A DNA stretch of 64,000 nt from Micrococcaceae bacterium Sec5.1 (GCA_039636795.1 CP143430.1:2418001-2482000), one strand, 5' to 3'; counted from the first letter of the stretch, positions 26,452-35,849 are shown. Notes: a model not told the origin generated them from the letters alone. Made by a program: numbers and translations.

Positions 26452-27672
26452 ATGCCTAACGAAATGATTCAAGGTCCACTCCATGGACACCGCGTGCTGG
26501 ACTTCACGCAGCTAATCGCGGGTCCCTCGGCGGGTGTGATGCTCGCAGACCTTGGGGCCGAGGTGATCAAGATCGAACGCCCAGAGGGTGAATTGGGGCG
26601 CAATGTGGGACCGGAAGTGGGGATTCCCGCTATCTTCGCCGCGTACAACCGCGGCAAGCGGGCACTTGCGGTAGACATCAGAACCCCCGAGGGTCGCGAG
26701 ATCATCAAAAGGCTTATCGCGACGAGTGACGTTCTCCTGCAGAACTTCCGACCCGGGGTCATGGATCGGCTCGGCTTCAGCTATGAGGCAGTAAAGGCAA
26801 TGAACCCCCGCATTGTCTACACGTCGTTGTCCGGGTATAACCCGGACGGTGCTGGAAGGAACTTGCCAGGCACTGACGCGGTTTTGCAGGCACAGTCCGG
26901 CCTGATGGCCATAACCGGCCCGGAGGATGGCGAGCCCTATAAGGTCGGCGTCCAGGTCGTTGATGCGGCCACAGGACTTGCCCTTGGCCAAGCTATCCTC
27001 GCTGCTCTACTCCAGCGCACCTCTACCGGCGTGGGTGCTCACCTTCGTCTGTCACTCTTCGAGGTGTCGACCTATGTGCAGAGCTCTGCGTTCGCCATCG
27101 CCTCCCGCTTTGGCGAAGAGGTTGAACGTGGCGGCAACACGGCTGGCGCTCTGGGTGCTCCGACGGATATGTTCCGCGTCGCAGACGGATATTTGCAGGT
27201 AGTCGCTTACTATCCGGATCAGTGGAGGAAGCTGTGTGACCTGCTGGAGATTCCCGAGATCCATGACGACCCTCGTTTCGTCACCAATGCCGATCGAATC
27301 GCCAATAAGAAAGAACTCAAGGGGGTTCTCGCACCGATCTTTGCCCAGAAGGGGCGGGCGGAGTGGGCGAAGCTGCTCGGTGAAGCGGGCATCATTGCCG
27401 GGCCTGTGCGCTCCCACCTGGAAATCGTCGGTGACGCTGAACTGCGCGGTTACGGAGATTTCGCCTGGGTTGATAACGACATGACCGAGCCGCATTGGTT
27501 GCCGTCTACACCGTACCGCTCCAGCACCTGGGAGCGGGTCGCCTCGTACCGCCCGCCGCGGCTCGGGGAAGACACGCTAGAACTTCTGGACGAAATCGGG
27601 TTCGCTCCTGAAGAAGCTCAGGCGCTCCAGGAGCGAAATGTCATTTACGCGCCGAGCAAGGAGAGCGTATGA
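26452..27672 (+). CDS. Class III CoA-transferase (CaiB/BaiF family)
   Basis: 406 residues. Typical stretches: HRVLDFTQLIAGPSAGVMLADLGAEVIKIERPEG, NRGKRALAVDIRTPEGREII, VLLQNFRPGVMDRLG and the catalytic Asp142 in GTDAVLQAQSG. It moves CoA from an acyl-CoA donor to a carboxylic acid, the usual activation step before beta-oxidation. The frame runs further upstream inside the crotonase gene, but the ATG at 26452 gives the family's normal N-terminus. ATGA overlap with the next gene. Confidence 0.9.
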   Translation: MPNEMIQGPLHGHRVLDFTQLIAGPSAGVMLADLGAEVIKIERPEGELGRNVGPEVGIPAIFAAYNRGKRALAVDIRTPEGREIIKRLIATSDVLLQNFRPGVMDRLGFSYEAVKAMNPRIVYTSLSGYNPDGAGRNLPGTDAVLQAQSGLMAITGPEDGEPYKVGVQVVDAATGLALGQAILAALLQRTSTGVGAHLRLSLFEVSTYVQSSAFAIASRFGEEVERGGNTAGALGAPTDMFRVADGYLQVVAYYPDQWRKLCDLLEIPEIHDDPRFVTNADRIANKKELKGVLAPIFAQKGRAEWAKLLGEAGIIAGPVRSHLEIVGDAELRGYGDFAWVDNDMTEPHWLPSTPYRSSTWERVASYRPPRLGEDTLELLDEIGFAPEEAQALQERNVIYAPSKESV

Positions 27673-29084
27673 GCCCTCGAGTGTTCGCCAGCATTGATGA
27701 GTTCGCATCGCAGGTCGGTAATGACCTCGGAAGTGCCGATGGGCCCGTCATAACGCAGGCCATGATTAACGAGTTTGCTGCCTTGACCGGCAGCGACGAC
27801 TGGATACACACTGATCCCGTCAGAGCGAAAAATAGCAAGTTCGGCGGAACGCTCGTGCACGCCGACCTGGTCTTGTCGATGATCCCGCGCTTGATGGACA
27901 AGATTTACAAGGTGGAGGGTGTCACGCTATCGCTGATCTACGGCAGCGAACGAGTGCGCATCACGAGCCCGATTCCGGTCGACTCGAAGCTGCGACTCAG
28001 CGTGACGATGCTCGACGCGACCGTCAAAGGCGAGGGCGTGCGAGTGACGCTGAAAGTGGTCGTCGAGACCGATACCGTTAATAAGCCCGTCGTCATCGCC
28101 GAACCTGTGTACTGGTACTCGAGTGCTCCAAAGCTGCACCAGGTGCAGAAGGCTGCTGAGGACGACAAAGCCAACACTGCCGTTCTGATCGATCGCGTAG
28201 TGACGATGTTCCGTGAAGCGATACCTGCCGAGAGCGTGACTCTGGAGCAACAACGCGAAGGATTCGAGCTCGTACTCGCTCAGCTACCCGTGCGGCACAA
28301 CGCCTCTATCGCCGCCGCGACGTATGGCGGTGTAGACGGGTACTGGGTCCAAGCTGAAGGTACTTCAAGAGCCCGGACCGGTGTTCTGATACATGGGGGC
28401 GGATATGTCATGGGTTCGGCGAAGGGGTACTGCGCATTCGCCGCGGAGGTGTCCGCGGCGACCGGCGCGCGAATATTTGTTGCCGAGTACCGGCTCGCCC
28501 CTGAGCACCCTTTCCCAGCGGGTGTTGACGATACGCGCCGGGTACTTGCAGCTGCGCTCGATGAGGTCGGCCCGCAGTCCTGCTTTGCGGTCGGAGACTC
28601 TGCGGGTGGCGGACTAGTACTCAGCTCCCTCCTCGAAATGCACGGCGTCGGCGCGTCCCTGCCCGCCTGTGTGGCCATGGTGTCGCCTCTCATCGACCTG
28701 ACGGTCACCAATCCCAGCTTCGAAGAGCTCGCGAGCATCGATCCCATTTGCAGGCAAGCAGGAACCCGCCGGAATGCTGCCTTGTATCTGAACGGCCAAA
28801 GTCCCGAGCAAGCTCCAGCGGCATTCCCCATGTCGTCCGATCTCAGCTGGATGCCCCCGACCCTCTTGCTGGTGGGCGGTGCCGAGGTACTGCGCGATGA
28901 TTCGCGGAACCTAGCCGACAAGCTCCACCGAGAAGGCGTGAATGTCGACTACAAAGAGTATGCCGACATGGTCCACGTTTGGCCCCTGTTCTCATCGTTC
29001 CTGCCCCAGGGGCAGCAGGCACTGGACGAGATCGGTGCGTTCGTGAGGGCGCAAGTATCTAGCCAGTTATCGCCAACTAGTTAG
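27669..29084 (+). CDS. MaoC-like hotdog domain fused to HSL-type esterase
   Basis: 471 residues with two domains. Residues 1-150: MaoC/FAS1A-like hydratase fold with TGSDDWIHTDPVRA (Asp44, His47) and the HADLVLSMIP helix. Residues about 200-465: hormone-sensitive-lipase-type hydrolase with the oxyanion motif HGGG (242-245), nucleophile Ser311 in GDSAGGG and His436 in MVHVWPLF; the acidic triad position falls in GGAEVLRDD. One polypeptide could hydrate an enoyl-CoA and hydrolyse a lactone or thioester. I do not know this fusion from described systems. The reading frame is continuous with no sign of a sequencing join. Confidence 0.85.
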   Translation: MSPRVFASIDEFASQVGNDLGSADGPVITQAMINEFAALTGSDDWIHTDPVRAKNSKFGGTLVHADLVLSMIPRLMDKIYKVEGVTLSLIYGSERVRITSPIPVDSKLRLSVTMLDATVKGEGVRVTLKVVVETDTVNKPVVIAEPVYWYSSAPKLHQVQKAAEDDKANTAVLIDRVVTMFREAIPAESVTLEQQREGFELVLAQLPVRHNASIAAATYGGVDGYWVQAEGTSRARTGVLIHGGGYVMGSAKGYCAFAAEVSAATGARIFVAEYRLAPEHPFPAGVDDTRRVLAAALDEVGPQSCFAVGDSAGGGLVLSSLLEMHGVGASLPACVAMVSPLIDLTVTNPSFEELASIDPICRQAGTRRNAALYLNGQSPEQAPAAFPMSSDLSWMPPTLLLVGGAEVLRDDSRNLADKLHREGVNVDYKEYADMVHVWPLFSSFLPQGQQALDEIGAFVRAQVSSQLSPTS

Positions 29085-29129
29085 TCCTCCGAAGCGTGAT
29101 TCGAATCGCTTCACGACGAAAGGTATCTT

Positions 29130-30233
29130 ATGGGAAACGAAGCGCCGGCAATCGCCGGAGATCTCTTTAGGAACGTCCTCGGTCACTATCCCACCGGGGT
29201 ATCCATCATTACCGCCGACGTGGCCGGTAGTGGGCCTGTGGGCATGGTTGTGGGCACCTTCAACTCTCTGAGCCTCGACCCGCCCTTGGTGTCGTTCATG
29301 CCCGCCAAGTCATCAACCAGCTGGCCAAAGATCCAATCATCGGGTTCGTTTTGCGTGAACGTGTTGGGTGCCAGCCAAGGAGAACTGAGTCGTCAGTTCT
29401 CCGCCCGCGACGGGAAAAAGTTCGAGGGCGCCGACTGGAGGCCAGCCCCAACCGGATCCCCCATTTTGAGCGGCGTGACCGCATGGGTCGACTGCAAGAT
29501 CGAGCAGGTCTTCGACTCGGGCGATCACGAGATCGTGGTCGGCAGAGTAATTGACCTCAACGTTGAGTCCGACGAGTTGCCAATGACGTTCCTGCGTGGC
29601 CGCTTTGGACAGGTGCATCTGCCGGACCCTTCGCCAGGGAATGGTGAGGGTGCAACCGCAGCGGATGACTCTTCGGCGAAACTCGCCGAAGAGGTGGCCG
29701 CATTGCTGGGCCTGAACGCATTCGAGGCACGTGCCTGGGCCGAGACTCGTGAGCAGGTCATAGAGCGGTTGTTGGTCGGGTTTCTTGAGGTTCTGCTGAA
29801 ACGCTTCGACGAGCGGGTCGATGCGGCACAGCGTCCCGAGGCGCAACTCGAGGCACTGGTCAGAGTGTCGTTGGACACCCTCCGTGACTACGGTGCCGCT
29901 GCCATCATGTTTCAGAGTGAACGAGCAAGTCTCACTCTCGGGGCGTCGAAGCGGCTGAAGGGACTGGAAGAGGACTTCCGCAACCGCTGGACAGCGGTAA
30001 TTCAGGTCGGCACGAGAAGCGGAGTGTTCTACGAAGCCGACGCAAGAATGGCGCAACAGTTCATTTGCGATTCGTTGTTCTCAATCGCTCGGTGGTTCCG
30101 TGACGGAGGTCGATTGGAGCGCTCAGAAGTCGAGGACGCGTTCACGACATTCGCGCTCAATGTTGTTCGTCCCTCGGACCTTCGTCTGACGCCCTTGGCG
30201 GCAGCGAGCGAAGCTGATGTCAATGGGCATTAG
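29130..30233 (+). CDS. Flavin reductase fused to TetR-type ligand-binding domain
   Basis: 367 residues. Residues about 10-165 are a flavin reductase: VLGHYPTGVSIITA, GTFNSLSLDPPLVSFMPAKSSTSWP, FCVNVLGASQGELSRQFSA and DHEIVVGRVIDL. After a 25-residue linker, residues about 200-345 match the helical C-terminal domain of KstR2-like TetR regulators (FLEVLLKRFDERV, QLEALVRVSLDTL, FRNRWTAVIQVGTRSGVFY, MAQQFICDSLFSIARWFRDGG). The HTH is absent. By analogy with the C1 reductase of Acinetobacter p-hydroxyphenylacetate hydroxylase, which has a MarR-like effector domain, the appended domain may sense substrate and gate FMNH2 supply. Likely partner: the LLM heading the operon. AAAGG ribosome site. Confidence 0.85.
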   Translation: MGNEAPAIAGDLFRNVLGHYPTGVSIITADVAGSGPVGMVVGTFNSLSLDPPLVSFMPAKSSTSWPKIQSSGSFCVNVLGASQGELSRQFSARDGKKFEGADWRPAPTGSPILSGVTAWVDCKIEQVFDSGDHEIVVGRVIDLNVESDELPMTFLRGRFGQVHLPDPSPGNGEGATAADDSSAKLAEEVAALLGLNAFEARAWAETREQVIERLLVGFLEVLLKRFDERVDAAQRPEAQLEALVRVSLDTLRDYGAAAIMFQSERASLTLGASKRLKGLEEDFRNRWTAVIQVGTRSGVFYEADARMAQQFICDSLFSIARWFRDGGRLERSEVEDAFTTFALNVVRPSDLRLTPLAAASEADVNGH

Positions 30234-30248
30234 CTTCTACCCACGGGC

Positions 30249-30316
30249 TGCCAGTCAATCTGCCCTTGGTGGCCAGTAGAACTGCCCGGTGATGGCCAAC
30301 AGATCTGCCCGCTGAG
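30249..30316. repeat. IS21-type terminal repeats
   Basis: TGGCCA and CTGCCC blocks alternate: TGCCAGTCAATCTGCCC, TGGCCAGTAGAACTGCCC, TGGCCAACAGATCTGCCC. Repeated blocks of about 20 bp at an end are typical of IS21-family elements. The IstB relic next to it points to this as the istB-side end. Confidence 0.55.
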
Positions 30317-30352
30317 GGTTTCGGCGGGGTTGGCCACCGCGGGGTTTGGTTA

Positions 30353-30960
30353 GTTCAGTCGGTGCCTCCTTTCCCGGCTCGGGCCGGGGAGAGTCGGATG
30401 GAGTCGCCGCTGGTCTGGCAGACTTGGGCTTGGTGCTGTAGCCGGTACACGGTGGCCGTGGCCAGGGTGTTGGGCATGAATTCGTCGAAGCCGGTTGGGT
30501 GTAGGTTCGGACGAGTTCGGCGCGGAGGATACTGGCGGTGGCCTTGGTGACGACATCGTTGGTGCGCGCCGCTCATGGCGGTCCCAGGCGTCGAAGGTTT
30601 TCCCCGTCGGGAAGCCGGCCGCCTTGCGGCGGATGGCGAGCATGGACCGGGCCCCGCCCGCGGCTTCGCCCAAGGGAGGTGGTGCCGGCGATCTTGGACG
30701 GGGTCACGGCCTTGGCCCTTTTCAAGTTCATCCATCCCGTTCCTGCCGGCGCGGCCTCGATCACCAGGTTCTGGCGCCCTCGCCGACGGCAAGGAAGTCG
30801 GCCTCTACGGCGCTGCGTGCCTTCACGGCGTAGTCGCCCGGGTCCAAGTCCTGGCCCCACCAAAGTGCTGATCGATGATCGTCTGGCCGTCGGGCCAGCC
30901 CCGGCAGTGGCCTGTGACCTCGACAGGACCGGCCGCGCCTTGGTAGACGGTGATGACCTG
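30353..30960 (-). pseudogene. IS21-family IstB (and IstA tail) relic
   Basis: Minus-strand pieces match the actinobacterial IstB ATPase: RSMLAIRRKAAGFPTGKTFD (about 30670-30600), VVTKATASILRAEL, then TGFDEFMPNTLATATVYRL and VCQTSGDSIRLSPA near 30460-30370. The Walker A and B region between them is deleted and the frame shifts twice. Further pieces to about 30960 (VKARSAVEADFLAVGEGA) resemble an IstA C-terminus. The element is dead. Confidence 0.6.
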
Positions 30961-31029
30961 TCCATCGGGCGAGGTGCCGTGTCAGCGGACGAACACCCTC
31001 GGGCCGAGCAGATGCGCCGGGACCGACGC

Positions 31030-31345
31030 TTGTTCGGCAGTACCGACGTATTTTCTGCAGCGTCCCATAACGCAAATCACGAAGGTTACTCGATGCCTCT
31101 CGCTGGAATGCAAGGGGAAGCAGCAGGAGGATTTGGCCTCGGCGCTGGCAATGGACAACCTCTGGGTCAGTACCAAGTTCGGCCGGCCTGTAACGAAGGC
31201 TCGGAACGCCATCTCGACTGGCTCGTTTGCCTCCACAGCAACTCCCTGGGATCATCCGGATCGCGTTGCTATCCCGGTTGCCGGAAACTAGGAAGTAGAA
31301 GGGGAAACAGCCCTTTGGCTCATAGAATAAACGGGCTTCAGTGCC
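31030..31345 (+). pseudogene. Relic of NADPH:F420-reductase-like gene
   Basis: The frame gives LWVSTKFGRPVTKARNAIST, then WDHPDRVAIPVAGN. This aligns with LWISEQLGRPVTKAWNAITS and SGRISIPVAS of the intact protein at 44757-45509. Only the middle third remains, with frameshifts. A second F420-reductase-like gene was therefore once present beside operon 1. From here to 31740 no other coding signal was recognised. Confidence 0.5.
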
Positions 31346-31740
31346 GCGCGTGAATTGCGTGATCTTGAACGGCCCAACCCCCGTACGGCCTAAGGACTGG
31401 ATGGTTTAGCTGCATTGCGTCTCCAATACGTTTTGATCCACGCGACCGTCGTCTCGGCCCAGACGACGGTCACCGGGGGGAATGCGTCACTCAGTCTTGA
31501 AATGCCTCACTCTCAGTCCCGAGTAGTCCGGACGCGCCCGCATTCCCGATCGATGCTTCGAGCGAGGTTGCGAACGCGCGCATTCGCCAAGACTTCGAGA
31601 GAAAGCTGCCGCTGCGTTTTGATCGAGTAGTTGACTGGACCGGTGGACGACAGCGTTCTGACTTCCTAGGTCAGTCGTCGTGGTGTTCCACAGCTCGAGC
31701 CGCTCTCCGAGGTCTTCTGCTCGCGCACGACTCATCTCAA

Positions 31741-32772
31741 CTAGGACTCGGCTGGCGCGTGGGCAGTGGAGCCTCGAACGATGAGCTTTCCCTCGAGCCG
31801 TCGCCGCTGAGGCGAAGGCCCTTGCGTTCCGTCGATCCGCTGCAGGAGTAGCTCAACGCTTATCCGGGCCATGTCTGTAATCGGCTGATATACCGTGGTT
31901 AGGTCGTACGCAGCCCAGTCCGAGATCGGGATGTCGTTGTACCCGATCACCCAGAGCTCCTCGGGAACACGAATGTTTGACTTGCGAGCGGCGTCGAGAA
32001 CCCCGTAGGCGACGAGATCGTTGACGCAGAAGATCGTGTCAGGTTTGCTCTTGCTATTCCATAGCTGTTCGAGTGCCGCCTGGCCGGAACCGTAGAAAAG
32101 GTCTCCGTAGACGACGCGACTTTCGTCCATAGGGTACCCGAGGCTCGCTAGACGCTTCCGGAAACCTTGTTCGATTTCACGCCCTGGGCTGAACGCGCGG
32201 CCCCCTACCCATGCGATATTACGACGACCATTCTGGATCAGGTAGTCAGCTACCCGGCCGCCACCTTGGACGTTCGCTCCGGCCACGGTGTCTGTTGCCA
32301 CGCCGCGGATCGTGCGGCCCATGAGCACGATCGGTGCGCCTGTATTTATATCGGCCTCAAGCTCCGGCATGTTATCGACTGCTGTGGTATAGATTAGGCC
32401 GTCGACGGACCGCTCGCGAAGCGCCTGCAAAGCATCCGGCGCGCTACCATCAGCGTTGGCCAGCCATACACTCAAACGGAGCCCGTGACGGGTCACGTGT
32501 TCGTGCACCTGTCCCATCACTTCCAGCGAGTACAAGTTGACAGGCGTAGCCACGACGACACCGATCGACCTTGAGCGTTGGGTACGCATTGCTCGAGCGG
32601 AGGCGTTAGGCACAAAGCCAGTCTGATTGAGGACCTCCGTAACCGCCGAGCGGGTTTTCGCCGAGACGTTGGGGTGCCCGCTCAGGACGCGCGACACTGT
32701 ACTTTGGGACACGCCGCTCAGCCGCGCGATGTCTCTGCTCGTTAAGATGTCTTTTCCAGTTGTAAGGGTCAC
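31741..32772 (-). CDS. LacI family transcriptional regulator
   Basis: 343 residues from a GTG at 32772; the open frame extends upstream without a better start. The HTH SRDIARLSGVSQSTVSRVLSG is followed by the hinge helix ASARAMRTQRS and a periplasmic-binding-like effector domain (IGVVVATPVNLYSLEVM, DGLIYTTAV, FCVNDLVAYGVLDAA, GYNDIPISDWAAYDLTTVYQP). LacI proteins bind palindromes with a central CG. The motif TGGWATCGWATYCA repeated in this window has that form, making this the best candidate regulator of the catabolic operons. The effector is not a recognisable sugar type. It sits between IS relics. Confidence 0.9.
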   Translation of the reverse strand: MTLTTGKDILTSRDIARLSGVSQSTVSRVLSGHPNVSAKTRSAVTEVLNQTGFVPNASARAMRTQRSRSIGVVVATPVNLYSLEVMGQVHEHVTRHGLRLSVWLANADGSAPDALQALRERSVDGLIYTTAVDNMPELEADINTGAPIVLMGRTIRGVATDTVAGANVQGGGRVADYLIQNGRRNIAWVGGRAFSPGREIEQGFRKRLASLGYPMDESRVVYGDLFYGSGQAALEQLWNSKSKPDTIFCVNDLVAYGVLDAARKSNIRVPEELWVIGYNDIPISDWAAYDLTTVYQPITDMARISVELLLQRIDGTQGPSPQRRRLEGKLIVRGSTAHAPAES

Positions 32773-33049
32773 AACACAGATTCTAGCGTCGAAACCAGTC
32801 CAACCTAGTACGCGTGGGTGTCGAATGGCGTACGTATTCAAGTTATGCCACGGGAATGGCCTTGCTGCGCTCCTCTTCAGGCCGGCATTTGTCAAGGAAT
32901 TTGAGGTCAGCGTGTGTCGGGCTGCCTGTTCCGTCTCTGGTTTTCGGCACGCTGGTTGATCGAAGCGGTTTCGTGCAGCGCGAGGCCTTTTGGGGTCCGT
33001 CGTTTTGCCGAAGCGTTCGGTCTGCACCCGCGCAGCCGTCAGCGTTTCC
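32773..33049. other. Intergenic, upstream of lacI
   Basis: About 280 bp between the LacI start and the IS3 relic. It presumably contains the lacI promoter. No copy of the 14-bp operator was found here, so strong autorepression through that motif is not evident. Confidence 0.35.
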
Positions 33050-33665
33050 GTCCTTCAGCGGCCTTGCCTGAAGGGAGGCCGTAATGCACATCTGTGGCGG
33101 TGTGCAGGCACATGGCGGCATGGCGATGCTCGTGGGTGTACCAGTCCACAAAGCCGGCTATGAATTCGCGGTCGTCGCCATTGGAGCTGAACGGCTCCGG
33201 GAAAGCGGGCGTATGTGAGCGTCTTGAACCACGCCCCGAACTGTACGGGTTTTCGTGCTGGCACAGGGCCTTGAGTGCGAGCGGGTGATTTACATATCCG
33301 TCAGCAGCGCGGCGACGGTCTTGGACGCTGTCGACGTCCCGCGGTCGGTATGGACAATGTGCGGATGCCATGCGACGTCGAAGATTTCCTTCATCATTCC
33401 TCGGCCGGCTGCGCTGACTCATGGGCGTGGGAGGTCGTGCCGACCATGTACGGCGTAGATATCGATCATCAGGCAGCAATCGCAATAGGTGTCCTTGACA
33501 GGGCCGGGCAGCTCGGTGATGTCCCAGGTATGGATCCGTCCTCGGTGCCGTGGCGACCAGTTCCGGTTTCGTGCTGTCGGGTGCGTGGCTGAGCGCCCGG
33601 TCGGCTATTTGTCTGATCGCAGCCAGGATCCGATGGATGGTGGAAACCGATTCCGCGCGATGTTC
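33050..33665 (-). pseudogene. IS3-family transposase (OrfB) relic
   Basis: Minus-strand fragments in several frames reproduce an IS3-type DDE integrase: VSTIHRILAAI, KPELVATAP, HIVHTDRGTSTASKTVAALL (with the catalytic Asp in HTDRGT) and WYTHEHRHAAMCLHTATDVHYG. Frameshifts separate them and no full ORF exists. It ends about 10 bp before the operator at 33675 that precedes the ABC operon. Confidence 0.7.
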
Positions 33666-33674
33666 GCACCTCAT

Positions 33675-33688
33675 TGACATCGTATTCA
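33675..33688. promoter_or_regulatory. LacI-type operator copy, upstream of ABC operon
   Basis: TGACATCGTATTCA, two changes from TGGTATCGTATTCA. It is about 130 bp before the ABC ATPase start. No clear second copy. Confidence 0.5.
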
Positions 33689-33815
33689 AAAGCCGGTAAT
33701 TTTAGTGTTTGTCATCACAGAATCCCACGCGTGCCAGCTCCTGAGTGAACGTGATGATCGCCTCTTTATATAAGAACCCTCAATGACGCACGGATCATTA
33801 TGAAAGTGAGCGCGA

Positions 33816-34670
33816 ATGATGCTCGAGTCCATTACTCCACCGACCACATCAGCGGCCGATGTACACGGTACGTCTGCACTTGACCAGAAATTTCAGGTTG
33901 AGTACTCGAAGGTGGCGCGCACGTTCAATGGACGTTCGGGTTCGTTCGTCGCAGTCAGGGACATAGATTTGCAGGTACGCCCCGGTGAGTTCGTGTCGAT
34001 CATCGGCCCGAGCGGTTGTGGCAAGAGCACATTGTTGAATATGGCTGCCGGGTTATTGGACCCGAGCGAGGGGACGGTCTCATACTCGGGCAAACCGGTT
34101 CAGCGCACCAACACCGACGTGGGATATGTGACCCAGAAGGACTCGCTGTTGCCATGGCGCACTGTGGAGAGGAACGTTGGTCTTCCATTGGAGTTGCATA
34201 AGATTCCAAAGGATGAACGCAAGCAACGTGTCTCGCAGATGCTACGGCGGGTTGGGCTGGAAAAGTTCGCCAAGCACTATCCGTCTCAGTTGTCCGGCGG
34301 GATGCGGCAGCGGGCCATGCTCGCTCAAACCTGGGTATACGGACCTCATACCCTTCTGATGGATGAGCCTTTCGGAGCGTTGGATGCGCTTCTTCGCACT
34401 CAGCTCCAGGCGGATCTTCTTGAAATGTGGCAACGCGAACAAAAGACGATCCTATTCGTTACGCATGATCTTGAAGAGGCAATACTCATGGCGGATCGCG
34501 TGGTCGTGTTTAGCGCAGCCCCCGGAACTATTTTGCATGTGGAATCCGTTAATTTTGAACGGCCACGCGACTTGATGGAGCTCCGATCCACCCGAGAGTT
34601 CGTCGACATTTGGAAGCGTCTCTGGAATTTGCTGGAGACACAGATCAACGTAAGTGGAGTAAGTCAATGA
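33816..34670 (+). CDS. ABC transporter ATPase, NitT/TauT (SsuB-like)
   Basis: 284 residues. Walker A GPSGCGKST, Q-loop VTQKDSLLPWRT, signature LSGGMRQR, Walker B LLMDEPFGALD and switch His VTHDLEEA are all intact, with the DALLRTQLQ segment of the nitrate/sulfonate/taurine class. It powers uptake by the permease with which it overlaps (ATGA). Such importers carry sulfonates, nitrate, thiamine precursors or aromatic acids; with this context, uptake of a catabolic substrate is likely. Confidence 0.92.
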   Translation: MMLESITPPTTSAADVHGTSALDQKFQVEYSKVARTFNGRSGSFVAVRDIDLQVRPGEFVSIIGPSGCGKSTLLNMAAGLLDPSEGTVSYSGKPVQRTNTDVGYVTQKDSLLPWRTVERNVGLPLELHKIPKDERKQRVSQMLRRVGLEKFAKHYPSQLSGGMRQRAMLAQTWVYGPHTLLMDEPFGALDALLRTQLQADLLEMWQREQKTILFVTHDLEEAILMADRVVVFSAAPGTILHVESVNFERPRDLMELRSTREFVDIWKRLWNLLETQINVSGVSQ

Positions 34671-35545
34671 CTTCGATCGTTCAAAAAGGTCATCAAAGCC
34701 CATCGGAGCCAAAACACGACAGGGTCGGCCAGCGACGCGGTCCCAAAGGTCCGAGCCGTCGCTGGTGGTTAATCTTCGGGTCCCAAGCGATCCTGCTTGC
34801 CATGATATTGATCTCGTGGGAACTAGGCTCAGGGCGGCCGGGCGAGCCGGGCAAATTTCTCGATGAGTTCACTGTCAGCAGCCCATCTGCGATCTGGGCG
34901 GCGCTCGAACGGTTTGCAGAGACAGGCCTTCTCTGGAGCAATATCCTAGTCACGTTTAACGTCACTCTGATCGGGTTTGCCATCGGCGGCGGTATTGGGT
35001 TCGTGGCTGGAATCGTGTTGGGCTTGAATCGATACCTTGCGGCCGTCCTGTCCCCATTCCTTTCCGCACTGTTTGCCACACCGAGAATGGCGCTGATTCC
35101 GTTGTTCATTCTCTGGTTCGGAATCGGTGATGGCTCCAAACTAGCTCTCGTCGCGAGTGTTATCTTCTTTCTGATCTTCTACTCAACTTTCGCCGGGGTG
35201 AAGGATGTAGACCCTCAGCTCATTGAACGGATGAAGCTGATGAAAGCTGGCCGGTTTAGTATTATCCACAAAGCGGTCCTGCCTTCGGCTACAAGTTTAA
35301 TCATTGAGGGGCTGCGCATTTCCGCACCTTATGCACTTGTGGCAGCCGTGACATCGGAAATGCTCTCGTCCAATAGCGGTATGGGCTTCCTGTTGATCAC
35401 TTCGGCGACCCAGTTTGACACCGCCGGTGTCTTCGCCAGCATCGCCGTGATGTCCGCCATGGGAATAGCTGTCATGGGCCTCGTTAGTCTGCTCGAGAGG
35501 CGACTTCTGCGATGGAAGCCCAGTAATATCAACCGTCAACGGTGA
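34667..35545 (+). CDS. ABC transporter permease, NitT/TauT (SsuC-like)
   Basis: 292 residues. A basic, Pro-rich 35-residue N-terminus precedes about six transmembrane helices. The coupling-helix (EAA-like) region lies around LIERMKLMKAGRFSIIHKAVLPSATSLIIEGLRISAPYAL. ATG overlaps the ATPase stop, so the start is clear; a longer upstream frame is rejected. Partner of the ATPase above and the lipoprotein below. Confidence 0.9.
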   Translation: MTSIVQKGHQSPSEPKHDRVGQRRGPKGPSRRWWLIFGSQAILLAMILISWELGSGRPGEPGKFLDEFTVSSPSAIWAALERFAETGLLWSNILVTFNVTLIGFAIGGGIGFVAGIVLGLNRYLAAVLSPFLSALFATPRMALIPLFILWFGIGDGSKLALVASVIFFLIFYSTFAGVKDVDPQLIERMKLMKAGRFSIIHKAVLPSATSLIIEGLRISAPYALVAAVTSEMLSSNSGMGFLLITSATQFDTAGVFASIAVMSAMGIAVMGLVSLLERRLLRWKPSNINRQR

Positions 35546-35650
35546 CCACTGCGACCAGTGATACTACGGTTGATGTGCTGAGCCTTTGGTGTCGCATATA
35601 GCCCCTCTGAGAGCCCCCGAGAACCGACAGATTTAGACCTGGATCACCAG

Positions 35651-35677
35651 TGGATGAGATGGTATCCACCTCATCCA
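35651..35677. promoter_or_regulatory. Perfect 8-bp inverted repeat between permease and SBP genes
   Basis: TGGATGAG (35651-35658) and CTCATCCA (35670-35677) are exact reverse complements around an 11-bp spacer that contains GGTATCC. No T-tract follows. It could be an operator or a processing/stability stem separating the two parts of the transporter operon. Confidence 0.4.
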
Positions 35678-35849
35678 TCGCTCGTCCCCCTTTGGAGAAA
35701 TCAGGTCCAGGCGATCACAAAGGTCAGTATTTCGCTGTAAGCCGGCTTCGGACGGTTGGTAATAAAATATTGGCTGAGCGAGCGGTGCAAGTCGATGTAA
35801 CACGGCGGCTGCGTGTCGTTGCCCAACCGGCAGGCACCACTCTCGTCAT

